This document shows, piece by piece, positions 1-9,152 of a stretch of 51,882 bases of DNA. The translations under genes and the position numbers were made by a program. This DNA is from Micropruina sp. (lineage in GTDB: Bacteria > Actinomycetota > Actinomycetes > Propionibacteriales > Propionibacteriaceae). Below the pieces are notes generated by a model. The model made no database searches, had not been told where the DNA came from, and saw only the letters and a list, made by a program, of their open reading frames with translations. How positions within the stretch are numbered: position 1 is the first letter of the stretch; each line of letters opens with the position of its first letter. The stretch spans positions 1-51,882 of the forward strand of contig JADJTO010000016.1 in NCBI GenBank assembly GCA_016711105.1. The letters are read 5' to 3'.

Positions 1-140
1 AGGCGCCGCGGCTGCGTAATGGCAGCGTCGGGCGCGGGCTTGGTGTCTGCGACGCCATCGTGACCAGTGCAGCACCTCGGTGGTGGCCGGGATGTGGTGC
101 CAGATCAGTTGTGCCAGAAGGTGTCTGACCTCGGGGACCG

Positions 141-1310
141 TCAGCGGGATGAGCTCGCCGGGGCCGGGCTGGGCCCCCCTTTTGAGGTGGAGGAGGGGGT
201 GATGGTCAGGAAGGCGTGGGCGAGCATCGCGAGGGTGATGTGGCGGTACCAGGAGTCGTAGCGGCGGACCTGGTACTGGTCCAGGCCCACTTGACCCTTG
301 GCGCTCTGGAAGGTCTCCTCGATGGCCCAGCGGGCCCCGGCGACCCGGACCAGCTCGCGCAGCGGGGTCTGCGCCGGGCCGTGGCACAGGTAATAGGCCA
401 GGTCGCTCGGGTCGGCCAGCGAGCGGCGCACCAGCAGCCAGTACCCGCCCTGCGGCTCCAGTGGGCGGATCGCCGCTCGGGCCCAGTGGTACAGGCGCGG
501 CCCTTTGGCGCCGGCCCCGGCGGAGATCCTCCTCCACGCCTGCGCCGGCAGCGTCCTGGCGCGCTCGTCGGCGCGTTCCTCGACGATCCGCCCGCCGCGT
601 ATCGCGATGACCCGCTGATTGACCGGGACCGCCAGCACGTAGGGCATTCCGCGTTCCTCGAGCATCCGGCGCAGCCCGGAGTGCTGCCCGTACACCTCGT
701 CGCCGGTGACCCACCCGGCGGGTACCCCGGCCTCGATCGCGCGGGCGATCATCCGCATCGCCAGCTCCGGCTTGGTCGCGAACCCCACCTCCTCGGGGAT
801 GCCCGCCTTCGCGCGGCGCGGAGCATCGTCGGCCCACCCCTTGGGCAGGTACAGCTTCCGGTCCAGGAAGGTACGCCCCGAGGTGCTCGCGTAGCCGAGG
901 AACACCCCGATCTGGCAGTTCTCGATCCGCCCCGCAGTCCCCGAGTACTGCCGGGCCACCCCGGCCGACTTGGTGCCCTTCTTCAGGAACCCGGTCTCGT
1001 CCACCACCAGCACCCCACCCGGATCGCCCAGATGCTCGATCACGTACCCCCGCACGTCATCGCGCACCGCGTCGGCGTCCCAATCGGCCTGCGCCAGAAG
1101 ACGCTGCATCCCATCCGGGCTGCCCTCACCGGCCCGCTCCGAGAGTGTCCACCCGTTCTTGCGCTCCACCGGCGCGAGCAACCCCCGCACGTACGCCAGC
1201 ACCCGGGCACGTGGTTCCGACCGCGCAAACCGCGGCGCGATCCGGGCGTGGACCTGCGCCAGGCCCGCCGCCCACGACTCGACCTCAGCCACACACACCT
1301 CACTGGTCAC
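141..1310 (-). CDS. IS701-type DDE transposase
   Basis: This gene encodes a cut-and-paste DDE transposase of the IS701 type found widely in actinobacteria. The conserved protein begins at VTSEVCVAEVESWAAGLA and contains VVDETGFLKKGTKSAGVARQ (first catalytic Asp) and VTGDEVYG (second catalytic Asp). A late glutamate lies in WAIEETFQSAKGQVGLDQYQ. I chose the GTG at 1310, which gives about 389 aa, the usual family length. The open frame runs back to 1640, but that extra sequence is low-complexity Arg/Gly and is antisense to the next gene. No inverted repeats could be assigned. A CTAG (1388-1391), the kind of target IS701 elements favour, lies just outside the 5' end. The other end may be outside the window. 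Confidence 0.85.
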   Translation of the reverse strand: MTSEVCVAEVESWAAGLAQVHARIAPRFARSEPRARVLAYVRGLLAPVERKNGWTLSERAGEGSPDGMQRLLAQADWDADAVRDDVRGYVIEHLGDPGGVLVVDETGFLKKGTKSAGVARQYSGTAGRIENCQIGVFLGYASTSGRTFLDRKLYLPKGWADDAPRRAKAGIPEEVGFATKPELAMRMIARAIEAGVPAGWVTGDEVYGQHSGLRRMLEERGMPYVLAVPVNQRVIAIRGGRIVEERADERARTLPAQAWRRISAGAGAKGPRLYHWARAAIRPLEPQGGYWLLVRRSLADPSDLAYYLCHGPAQTPLRELVRVAGARWAIEETFQSAKGQVGLDQYQVRRYDSWYRHITLAMLAHAFLTITPSSTSKGGPSPAPASSSR

Positions 1311-1390
1311 ACACGCAACATCGCGCCAGTCATCAGTCTGACACGTGCGACACGCCGAGTAGAGTGAGAATAAGTGCGGCTGTAGTACTA

Positions 1391-2515
1391 GCCCACAGCG
1401 ACACCCTGACCGACGCCCCGATCCCTGTCGACCAGGACGCCACCGACGGGTGGCGCTCCTTCGGCGACCAGGCAGGGGCCCTCCGCGCAGAACACACCCT
1501 GCCCCGGACACCGCCACCCCCCAACCCCGACGCCGGTGACGACCCCACCCCCGCCGCCAACACCCTCCTCGACGGCGACGACGCCACCTACACCGACGTC
1601 GCCGCCACCACCCGTGACGACCTGGACGCCCTCGCACCACGCGTCCCCGACACCGTCCGGCGCGACGTCGAAGACACCGACCCCGCCCTCGACGACGACC
1701 TGGCCATGTGGTTCCGCGACGACTGCCCCCTGCCCAGGCTGCGCCTGCTCGGACCCGTCCGCGCCACCACCTGCGGCAAAGCCCTGACCAAACGCAAGCC
1801 TTACATGACCGAGCTGCTCACCTTCATTGCCCTACGCCGGCTCGGAGCCACCCCCGACGAAGTCGCCGACACGTTCACGATCACCAAACCCAAAGCCCGC
1901 GACTACGTCCTGACCATCCGTCAGTGGCTCGGCACCAACCCCCGCACCGGCCGGCTGCACCTGCCCGACGCCCGCGAAGCACCCGCCGCCGCCATCCGCG
2001 GGACCCCCGTCTATCAAGTCGTCGACCTGCTCATCGACATCGACCTGTTCCGCCGCCTCCGCGTCCGCGGCCAAGCCCGCGGCGCCCACGGCATCACCGA
2101 CCTGCACACCGCACTCACCCTCGTCGAAGGCCGCCCCTTCGACTACCCCGTCGACCGCACCGCAGGCGGCGGATGGACCTGGCTCCTCGACGGCGACCGC
2201 CTCGACGAACACCTCACCGTCGCCATCGTCGACGTCGCCCACCTCGTCACCACCCACGCCCTGACCACCGGCGACCTACCCACCGCCCGCCTCGCCGCCG
2301 AAACAGCCGCCCTCGCCGCCCCCTACGAGGAGATCCCCCGCCTCGACCTCGCCGCCGTCGCAGCCGCCGAAGGACACCACGGCCAGGCCCAACACATCAT
2401 CCGCGACCAGATCTGCAACCGCACTGACGACGACTACCCCCCACCCGAATTGCCCGACCGCACCGACCAGATCCTCACCCGCCAACAAGACTGGCACAGC
2501 ACCAAAGCCAGCTGA
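1391..2515 (+). pseudogene. 5'-truncated BTAD/SARP-like regulator fragment
   Basis: This is the C-terminal part of a large regulatory protein. Visible parts are an acidic linker, a winged-helix-like stretch (ELLTFIALRRLGATPDEVAD) and an alpha-helical C-terminal domain of the bacterial-transcriptional-activator (BTAD) type seen in AfsR/SARP regulators (LHTALTLVEGRPFDYP, then HTALTLV and AALAAPYEEIPRLDLAAVAA). Large LysM-plus-BTAD proteins of this kind are common in actinobacterial conjugative elements. The frame stays open leftwards only into the antisense of the IS701 transposase, so the true N-terminus has been lost, probably through the IS insertion. The left limit given is approximate. The remnant has no promoter of its own that I can see and is probably not functional. 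Confidence 0.6.
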
Positions 2516-2681
2516 CCCGGGCCCCACCTCCACAACTCCGGGCCCGGCCACCGGCAAGGCGGGTCCGCCCGTGAGCGCCCACCCCGGCCCCCTCAGGACC
2601 TCACCTCTGCGCTTCGACCCACTCATGCCACGGCTTGCGGCGGACGGACGGGCAAGAACATCGGGCGAGCCCGGCGCGCGC

Positions 2682-2710
2682 TTGACAGTCATACGCGGCA
2701 GGGTGACTCA
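2682..2710 (+). promoter_or_regulatory. possible weak sigma-70-like promoter
   Basis: TTGACA at 2682 is a perfect -35 hexamer. The hexamer 17 bp further on (GACTCA) is a poor -10. It lies about 75 bp before the gene starting at 2787. Position fits, but the -10 match is weak. Confidence 0.2.
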
Positions 2711-2786
2711 TCCACGGTGCGTGGCTCTCGGTTAGTCACGGGCGATGGTGGCGGCACAGCACGGGGGGCTATGTCAGCATCACGGC

Positions 2787-3369
2787 ATGACGAGCGAGTG
2801 GTTGAGCCCTCCTCCCGCGAACCCACTCAGGGGCGACGAGCCCTTTGTGGGCCCCTCTGCCACGGTTCAGGACTTCTGGCGTTACGCCATGTCCGACCTT
2901 CGGACGAACAACGTGCGGGGCTACCTGGCTGAGTTCCTTGTCGCGCACGCGGTCGGGGCCGTCGGACGACGAGTCGAATGGGACTCCTTCGACGTGCTGA
3001 CACCCGATGGTGTCAAGGTCGAGGTCAAGGCGGCGGCCTACCTACAGGCGTGGGGCCAGCGAGCACCGTCGCGCATTGTCTTCTCCGGACTGCGGCGCCG
3101 AGTCTGGACAGCTGAGGCCGGGCTGGCCACCCGAGTCCACCTACAACGCGGACGTCTACGTGTTCGCTGTTCACACGTCGAAGCACCATCACGAGTACGA
3201 CCCGCTCGACGTGCGTCAATGGAGGTTCTTCGTGGTGGCGCGTCGGGCGATTGAGCAACGCGGCTACGAGTCTCTCGGCCTGGCCACCTTGGAGTCCTTG
3301 GCGGGCTAGCAGACCCAGCATGGCGAGTTGGGGATCGCCATCGCCGAGGCGTCCCGCGCCAAGGGCTGA
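2787..3369 (+). pseudogene. nuclease-fold-like hypothetical protein, frameshifted
   Basis: The start is ATG 2787 (MTSEWLSPPPANPLRGDE). The N-terminal half carries NVRGYLAEFLVAHAVG, then WDSFDVLTPDGVKVEVKAAA. The D...E-x-K arrangement (SFDVL, KVEVKAA) looks like a PD-(D/E)XK nuclease core. Near 3120 the frame moves by +1 at a GGG run. The protein then continues as ESTYNADVYVFAVHTSKHHH and ends GYESLGLATLESLAG at a TAG (3307). The same frame continues another 19 codons (HGELGIAIAEASRAKG) to a TGA at 3367, so the TAG may also be a lesion. I recognise a small actinobacterial family of unknown function; nuclease activity is inference from the motif only. Confidence 0.55.
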
Positions 3370-3620
3370 ACGAAGGGGTCAGCCTTGGCTCGCGCGCCCA
3401 TCAGCCACAGGCGCACTGGACGGTTTCGTTGCCGGGACACGCGCCACGGCCTCCCGGCCAGGTCGCCCGGCTGGGCGGAGAGGCGCCGTCGCCAGGGCGC
3501 GCGAATCCCCGTTCGAGCGGCGGTCGCTACCGGGCCCAGGACCGGCCCCTCAGGCGATGACAACCTCGATGGGCGCGTCCAGCGGGGCGTACGGTCGGAC
3601 GCTTCCAGGAGGCCGGGGCG

Positions 3621-3818
3621 TACGTTCCATCTGGTCAGCTTCGCGCTTCCCCCGCGGGTAAGATCTGGGTCGGCGGCGGTACGGTCGACGTCGTGCCCGA
3701 GATGACGCGTGGTGGGAACCTCAATCCAAACCACGTGAGCCTCCGTCTCGGGTCCGGCTCCTGTCCGTTCGGCCCGTTGATCCCGAACCCCGTTCCCAAG
3801 CCTGGGCGGATCCAATGA
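3621..3818 (+). pseudogene. C-terminal fragment of a possible secreted or polymorphic toxin
   Basis: Reading the frame that ends at TGA 3816 gives GKIWVGGGTVDVVPEMTRGG followed by LNPNHVSLRL and CPFGPLIPNPVPKPGRIQ. This looks like genuine protein rather than a shadow frame. A homopolymer slip at the C-run 3649-3653 joins it to an upstream stretch in another frame (TFHLVSFALPP). Further upstream no single frame is convincing. Its stop overlaps the next start as ATGA, so the two are translationally coupled. A toxin C-terminus followed directly by a small acidic protein is the classical toxin-immunity order. No toxin family was identified, so the functional call is inference. Confidence 0.35.
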
Positions 3819-4133
3819 ATGCCGAAGAGTGGGTGCCGTTTCTCTACCGGGAGTTCTACGACTTCCCGCGGGCGATTGTCGTTGAGCTGCGCGGCGGTCG
3901 GTTCATGCTCGACTGTCCGTTCGACGACGCGCTGGACGACTACCCGAGCGAGTACCGGGTCCTGGAACTCGCGGGAGATGAGCCCCTCGACTGCAGTTGG
4001 GTGGGCCTCGGGACTGACAGGCCCAGCCTCGGCATGGTCCCCCGTTTCGCAGGCACTGTTCGACGATAGCCGGCGCCGTCTCGTCCTCTGGGACATCGTC
4101 CGGCGATCCGTTGGACTCGGAGAAGGTCGATGA
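3815..4133 (+). pseudogene. small acidic protein, immunity-like, frameshifted
   Basis: The start is ATG 3815, overlapping the upstream stop by ATGA. The protein begins MNAEEWVPFLYREFYDFPRA and contains FMLDCPFDDALDDYPSEY. A +1 slip in the C5 run at 4039-4043 moves it out of frame. With one C fewer it continues PVSQALFDDSRRRLVLWDIV and stops at 4133, giving a 105-aa acidic, soluble-looking protein. Size, acidity and coupling resemble immunity proteins of polymorphic toxins. Its stop overlaps the next ATG (4130) again as ATGA. Confidence 0.45.
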
Positions 4134-4390
4134 CATTGAGAGTGGCGCTCCGACGAGCGCTTCTCGTCCTACTGGCGGTGCTTCTGGCCGCACCTACCGG
4201 CGTGATAGCTGTGTCGACGGCCGCTGCGGCGCGAGCCGACATACGAGATCTCTTCCGGGCGGAACCCGCTCTTGGTCGCCTACGACTCCGACGCCGCTGC
4301 GCGGGTGTCGTCGCCGTACCCGGTGACCATGTACGTGCGGGGCTCGCCCGTGTGGCCAGTCGCCGCGCGTCCACTTGCACCATGCGCGGA
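4130..4390 (+). pseudogene. signal-peptide-bearing protein fragment, frameshifted
   Basis: The start ATG 4130 overlaps the previous stop (ATGA). The first 30 residues form a clear Sec-type signal or membrane anchor: MTLRVALRRALLVLLAVLLA, then an AAAARAD region resembling a signal peptidase site. At a GGG run (4257-4259) a +1 slip separates this from NPLLVAYDSDAAARVSSPYP and VTMYVRGSPVWPVAARPL in the next frame. The 3' end is unclear because the sequence runs antisense into the GIY-YIG gene, so it is probably truncated. Function unknown; it may be the third cistron of the toxin-like operon. Confidence 0.35.
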
Positions 4391-4943
4391 TCGCAGGTGT
4401 CAACAGGTCAGCGCGCGTGAGCGTCCGGGGTTGAAGTCTGTGCTTGAGGCTCGCGAATGTCCTGACGGTAGGCTGGTGGTCAGCCACCCGGTGCCAGAGT
4501 TTGGCCTCCTGAAACCTGGTCTTCTGGACGTTGCCGGGCGGTGCGGTGACGGCAAGCAGCAGCGCTTCCATCTCACGGATGACCAGTTTGTCTGTAGCTT
4601 CTTCGATGCCTGTCCACTCGTCATGTTTCTGAACGCCATCTGGGTAGAGTTCGGTTTCGGAGGGGCTGTCGAAGGCGAACCAGGAGAAGCGGGACCAGCG
4701 GTGGGCGTGGATGTCGTTCATGTGGTCTTTGAGCCGACCTCCAATCCCGGTGCTTCCGGAGGCGAGGCCCACGTAGTAGATGCCGATGGGCGAGTAGAGG
4801 ACGTACACGCCCCGGGCCTTCCGGAAGTCCGCCACCTGGATGGTGGGCGTGTTCACGCCTCGCCGTCCAAGCATGCGCCAGCCGTGGGCGTTCCAGTCGA
4901 TCAAGGAGGCGTCCCAGAAGACGCCGTAGGCTCCGACCAGCAA
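4194..4943 (-). CDS. GIY-YIG nuclease-domain protein
   Basis: The N-terminal region holds a GIY-YIG nuclease core: GVYVLYSPIGIYYVGLASGS at about residues 45-65, followed by an Arg in GGRLKDHM. A downstream helix EMEALLLAVTAPPGN carries the Glu and Asn expected of the active site. Start is a TTG at 4943, preceded at good spacing by AGGAG, which decides the start. Residues after about 180 are Arg-rich and antisense to the preceding signal-peptide gene, so the natural C-terminus probably lay near 4400 and the rest is read-through. Stand-alone GIY-YIG proteins in such islands may act in defence or mobile-element biology; the role here is unknown. Confidence 0.65.
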   Translation of the reverse strand: MLVGAYGVFWDASLIDWNAHGWRMLGRRGVNTPTIQVADFRKARGVYVLYSPIGIYYVGLASGSTGIGGRLKDHMNDIHAHRWSRFSWFAFDSPSETELYPDGVQKHDEWTGIEEATDKLVIREMEALLLAVTAPPGNVQKTRFQEAKLWHRVADHQPTVRTFASLKHRLQPRTLTRADLLTPAIRAWCKWTRGDWPHGRAPHVHGHRVRRRHPRSGVGVVGDQERVPPGRDLVCRLAPQRPSTQLSRR

Positions 4944-5438
4944 TGTCGCTCCTATCGCTTGGTGAGCACGCTAGTGGACGGAGACAGTGTTGGCGATGAC
5001 TTCGCCAGTGGTGGCCATGGCGGCCGGCAGCCCGTTGCCCACTCATGCCTGACTGGAGGAGCTGGCGACCTGCTCGTGCCCGCGATCAGGGTGGTGGGCA
5101 CGCGGCGGTTGGCCGGACCGCGACGGCGAGCGCGCACGTGTGGTTCGCGCTCTCGACGCAGACGCGACCAAATCCAGGGAAGGGTCTGCTGGAGAGTGGG
5201 CGGCGCCACACCAGCTGAGCCGCCGTGGATGGGCGCGTCGGACGCCTTCTACCTGGCCGGCTTGGAACGTGACTGCTGAGACACCTACGTCTGAGGGCCT
5301 CAGCGACCGGCGACAGCCCCGCGTCGACCGACGTCGCCCCTCCGGCGCCTGTTCGCCCGCTACCGTGACGCGATCGAGGCACACCTGCGACCATGTTCGT
5401 CGGAAAGGGACGAACGACGAGAACAGGGGAAGTCACTG
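4944..5438. other. intergenic stretch with no recognised gene
   Basis: About 495 bp between the divergent GIY-YIG and GmrSD-type genes. Open frames here have no recognisable protein character. It presumably contains both promoters, but no good -35/-10 pair was seen. A strong AGGGGA ribosome site precedes ATG 5439. Confidence 0.5.
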
Positions 5439-7537
5439 ATGGGGGCAATCTTCAAGCCGACACCGTGGGACGTGGACCAACTAGTCTCAGGCGTGCAGAA
5501 GGGCAGCGTTCGCCTCCCCGACCTCCAGCGTCCGTTCGTGTGGCCGGCGTCGAAGGTCCGCGACCTGTTCGACTCGATGTACCGGGGCTACCCGGTCGGC
5601 GAACTGATGTTCTGGGACGTTACGGCCAACGGAGAGACACGCGCGATCTCGGGCGTCGGCGAGGTCGACGCCGCCCACCAGATCGTCGATGGCCAGCAGC
5701 GGCTCACGAGCCTCTACGCCGCAATGAAGGGCTTGAAGGTCCGTGACGAGGCATACCGCGACAAGTCGATCACCATCTCGTTCAACCCGTTCACCGAGAA
5801 GTTTGACGTCCGCACCCCGGTCCTCGCGCGCTCCGTGAGCTGGGTCGAGGACATCTCCACCGTGTTCGAGTCGCCGATCAAGGCCCGCAGGGCGTTCATC
5901 AGCCGATTCAAGTCCAGCGGCCAGGAACTCACGGACGACGACGAACTGCGTGTGGAGGAGGCGTTCAGCCGGCTCGACGCGCTGAGGAACTACAAGTTCC
6001 AGGTCGTACACATCCAGTCCGACGTCGAGAAGCGGACGGTTGCCGACATCTTCGTGCGCATCAACTCCGAGGGCGTCAGCCTCAAGGCCTACGACTACAT
6101 CCTCACGTGGTTGAGCGTCTTCTGGCCGGACGGCCGCGAGAACATCGAGGACTTCGCGCGCAACGCCCGCGTCACTCCAGACCGGGCAAGCGAGATTGCC
6201 GGTCGGCGAATTGACTGGACACCCAAGAACCCGTTCCTCCCCGTCGAGACGGGCCATGTGGTGCGTGCCATGGTCGCCGTCGGGCAGAACCGCGCGAAAC
6301 TGCTCGACGCCTACGCTGCGCTCCAGGCCAAGGACCGGATCAGTGGCGTCGTCGACCCGGACCGGCAGGCCGCCGAGTTGAGCCTGCTGCAGAAGGCGCT
6401 GCCGATCGTTACCGACCGGGTCAACTGGACGGAGTTCATTCGCGCCGTCCAGACGGCCGGCTTCCGGTCCAGCAAGGGCATCACGTCCAACATGAACCTC
6501 GTCTACAGCTACGTCGTCTTCATGCTCGGGCGCACCCGATACGGGAGCGACCTGCAGCGGTTGCGCACCTTGGTCGCACGGTGGGTCTTCATGTCCCAGA
6601 TGACCTCGCGGTACACCGGCTCGGGCGAGTCGCAGCTCCAGAAGGACCTCGACATGTTCGGCAGCCTGGCCGGCGGCGACGCCGAAGGCTTCGAGCGGCT
6701 GGTCAGTCAGGCGATCAGGACGGCGCTCACGGACGACTACTGGACGTTCAACGTCCCCAGCTCCTGATCAGCTCGAGCACGGCGTTGTCGCCGGTCTACC
6801 AGTGCTACCTGGCGGCGCTGAACATCCTCGATGCCGACATGTTCATGCTGAGGATGAAGGTCCGTGACTGGATGGACCCCGCGCTGCCCGCGGTGAAGGG
6901 ACTCGAAGGCCACCATCTGTTCCCACGCGCCTACCAGCAGAACGTCCTGGGCACGACCGACACCAAGCGGATCAACCAGGTCGCGAACTTCGCGCCCACT
7001 GACTGGGACACGAACATCGCCATCTCCGACCGGCCCCCTGCCGAGTACTGGCCCGACTTAGTCGCCGAGCGCGGGTCGGACTCGGAGTGGCTGATGAAGC
7101 AGCACTACTGGCACGCGCTGCCCGACGGCTGGCAGAACATGGAGTACGACGAGTTCCTCGAAGCCCGTCGTCAGAAGATCTCGACCGTCATCCGGGACGC
7201 CTTCGCGCTCCTCAGCGGCGGACATGCCCACCTGCCCACCGAGCCGGTCGCGGTCGAGGACACTGCACCGGCAGAGCTGCCACTCTCCGAGCTCCTCGCG
7301 GCGGGAATCCTCAAGCCCGGCGATCTCCTCGATCCAGTCGACCCCGACTGGCAGGTCGACGCCGTCATCACTGAGGACGGCACCATCGTCATCGACGGCC
7401 TACACGAGTTCGACACCCTCGACGACGCCGCCCGGCACCTCGAAGTCACCAACATCTCCGGGTTCGAGTTCTGGGCCCTCGAGCGCGATGGCGGCGTCGC
7501 CCCTCTGACCGAGGTCGTAGCCGAACACGCAGGATGA
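5439..7537 (+). pseudogene. GmrSD-type modification-dependent restriction enzyme (DUF262 plus HNH/DUF1524), frameshifted
   Basis: The product would be a single-chain type IV enzyme that cleaves modified phage DNA. The N-terminal DUF262 (GmrS/ParB-like) domain shows LPDLQRPFVWPASKVRDLFD, GYPVGELMFWD and the hallmark IVDGQQRLTSLYAA. The C-terminal GmrD half carries GLEGHHLFPRAYQQNVLG (HNH-type His pair) and TKRINQVANFAP. The end (residues about 620-700) resembles a RAMA-type small domain. The two halves are in different frames: one C appears lost from the run at 6755-6758, where NVP should continue as QLLISSS. As written, a 442-aa GmrS part ends at 6767 and the nuclease part is untranslated. 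ATG 5439 has an AGGGGA site. Confidence 0.8.
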
Positions 7538-7758
7538 ACTGCGCCGCACCTGCGCCGCGCGCCCCCAAACTAGCGGTGGCGCTCCTCTGCCGGTGCGGCA
7601 GCGGCCCGGCCCGGTCGCCATGCGCGAGCACGACATGCCGATCTCGAAGGCCAGGGCGCTCAAGCGGCTACTAGAGACGCAATTGCGTGTGTCGCGGCAT
7701 TGCTCGGAAACACGTCGTTGCGGCGGCAGCTCGTGGGGACGCACAGCAGACTGAGGTC
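7538..7758. other. short intergenic region
   Basis: About 220 bp after the GmrSD-type gene. No gene, terminator or clear promoter recognised. Confidence 0.4.
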
Positions 7759-8392
7759 GTGCCAGACGAATGGTTCCGTTCGCCGGAGTGGGATGCCGAC
7801 TCCCCCGCGGACTTCGAATCTCGGCTTAGACGAGCGCGAGGCTACAACCGTTCTCACTACCTACGCATGAATGGGCTCGCCCTCACAGAGGCCGCGGAGG
7901 TGGACGCCGCCCGCTCGTTGTGGCTGCGAGTGTTGGACTCTACTGAGGAACTCGCCGAACTCCATCAGGCCGCAGCCCTGGAGCACCTCGCCGACTCCTA
8001 CGCCGAGGAAGACAGCAGCCTCGCAGAGCACTACTACCGTCGCCTCCTGACCGAACACCCCAGACTGAACGGAACCACCGCAACGCAGCACATCAAGCTG
8101 GCAGAGATCCTGCTCGCCCGGGGGTCTGCGAGCGACCTGGATGAGGCGACCGATCTGCTCATCCGCTGGACCGAGGAGACCCACCTCCCCTTCCCAAACG
8201 CGCACTTCCGCTGGCAGTTGGCCGCCATACAACTCGCCGGGGCCAGAGGGTGATCGCGAGGCCGCACGCGAGGCGGCACGGCGCGCGCTCGATCTCGCCA
8301 ACCGCGGTCCTGTGTTCCCGCGCCACAGAACCGTTGGACTCGTGAAGACCGATCGAAGCACGATCAAGAGACTAAAGCGCCTTGCGCAGTGA
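7759..8392 (+). pseudogene. TPR-like helical hypothetical protein, frameshifted
   Basis: The protein starts most plausibly at GTG 7759 (VPDEWFRSPEWDADSPADFE), though an in-frame ATG lies at 7687. It is an all-helical protein with repeat-like pairs of helices: YLRMNGLALTEAAEVDAARS, ALEHLADSYAEEDSSLAEHY and ILLARGSASDLDEATDLLIR. This pattern fits tetratricopeptide-type repeats and a protein-binding role. At the GGG run 8248-8250 a +1 slip gives an early stop (8253). With the slip corrected it continues GDREAAREAARRALDLANRG and ends STIKRLKRLAQ at 8392, about 210 aa. Partner and function are unknown. Confidence 0.55.
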
Positions 8393-8568
8393 GCCCCCCG
8401 CGCAAGCCCATGGCTCCAACGAGGGTCGACTCGCGGCGGATAGACGCGCTTCCTCGACGGCGCGGATCGCGGCAGAGCCGGATGCCCAGAGACCCACACT
8501 GAGCACACGACAACTCTGCGCCTTCGGCCACGACGGTACCGGCCGTCTCAAATGGGCCGACGGCCGCG

Positions 8569-9044
8569 TCAAGGTTGACCCGAAACGCGGCCCGCAGCGG
8601 CACGCTGTCGCAGGTTCACCGCTCGCTGACTCAGATTGTTGGCGGAGATGACGAGTCGCGCCCCAAGTTCCGGGGTGAGCGGTCGAAACTCAACATCACG
8701 GGCGGAGCGCAAAATCCATTGATCGCCCTCAGGTTTCGTGGGGTCAAGCACGAACACTGCGTGGGCAAACTTGTTCCGCTCGTCCCGGATCGGTCGAGCC
8801 TCACCCAGTAGGGCATGGACATCGCGCGCCAACTCCGGCGCCATCAATGCGGCCTGAGTCTCACACACTCGCCACGCAGCCCCTCGGTTCCCGCCACCTC
8901 AGACCAGGTGTCGGTGTAGTGATAGCCATTCTGCGATGCCCACCCGATCAGCCCGATCTGGAGCTCGAGCATCGAGCAGGCGTTCATCACGCGCCCGAGC
9001 CAGACGTAGTGGTCCGGCGGCGGTTGGGGAGTGGGCGACGGCAA
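8569..9044 (-). pseudogene. small helical protein with HEPN-like motif, frameshifted
   Basis: The start is ATG 9044. The N-terminal part reads HYVWLGRVMNACSMLELQIG and the rest, in a second frame, CETQAALMAPELARDVHALL. One base appears missing at the short run near 8872. The protein (about 158 aa) is helical and contains RDERNKFAHAVF, in which RNKFAH matches the R-x4-H signature of HEPN nucleases, though many inactive HEPN-like proteins share it. It ends AAAGRVSGQP. The position beside other defence-like genes makes an RNase or toxin role possible, but this is inference. Confidence 0.45.
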
Positions 9045-9152
9045 CTGATCTCCTCAAGACGGGCCCAGCATCCTGCGTCTTAGCGCCTGCACTCGCAATC
9101 GACTTTGACGAAGCGATGGTAGGCGCGAGACCCAGAACCCGAAGCGCCAGGC

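Noticed and set aside
216..1367. Long plus-strand open frame opposite the IS701 transposase
   Set aside because: It is the antisense of a well-conserved transposase, Pro/Arg-rich with no domain; a GC-bias shadow.
3306..3815. 169-aa minus-strand open frame
   Set aside because: Composition is Arg/Pro-rich without helix or strand pattern, and the plus strand carries the coupled toxin-like and immunity-like genes.
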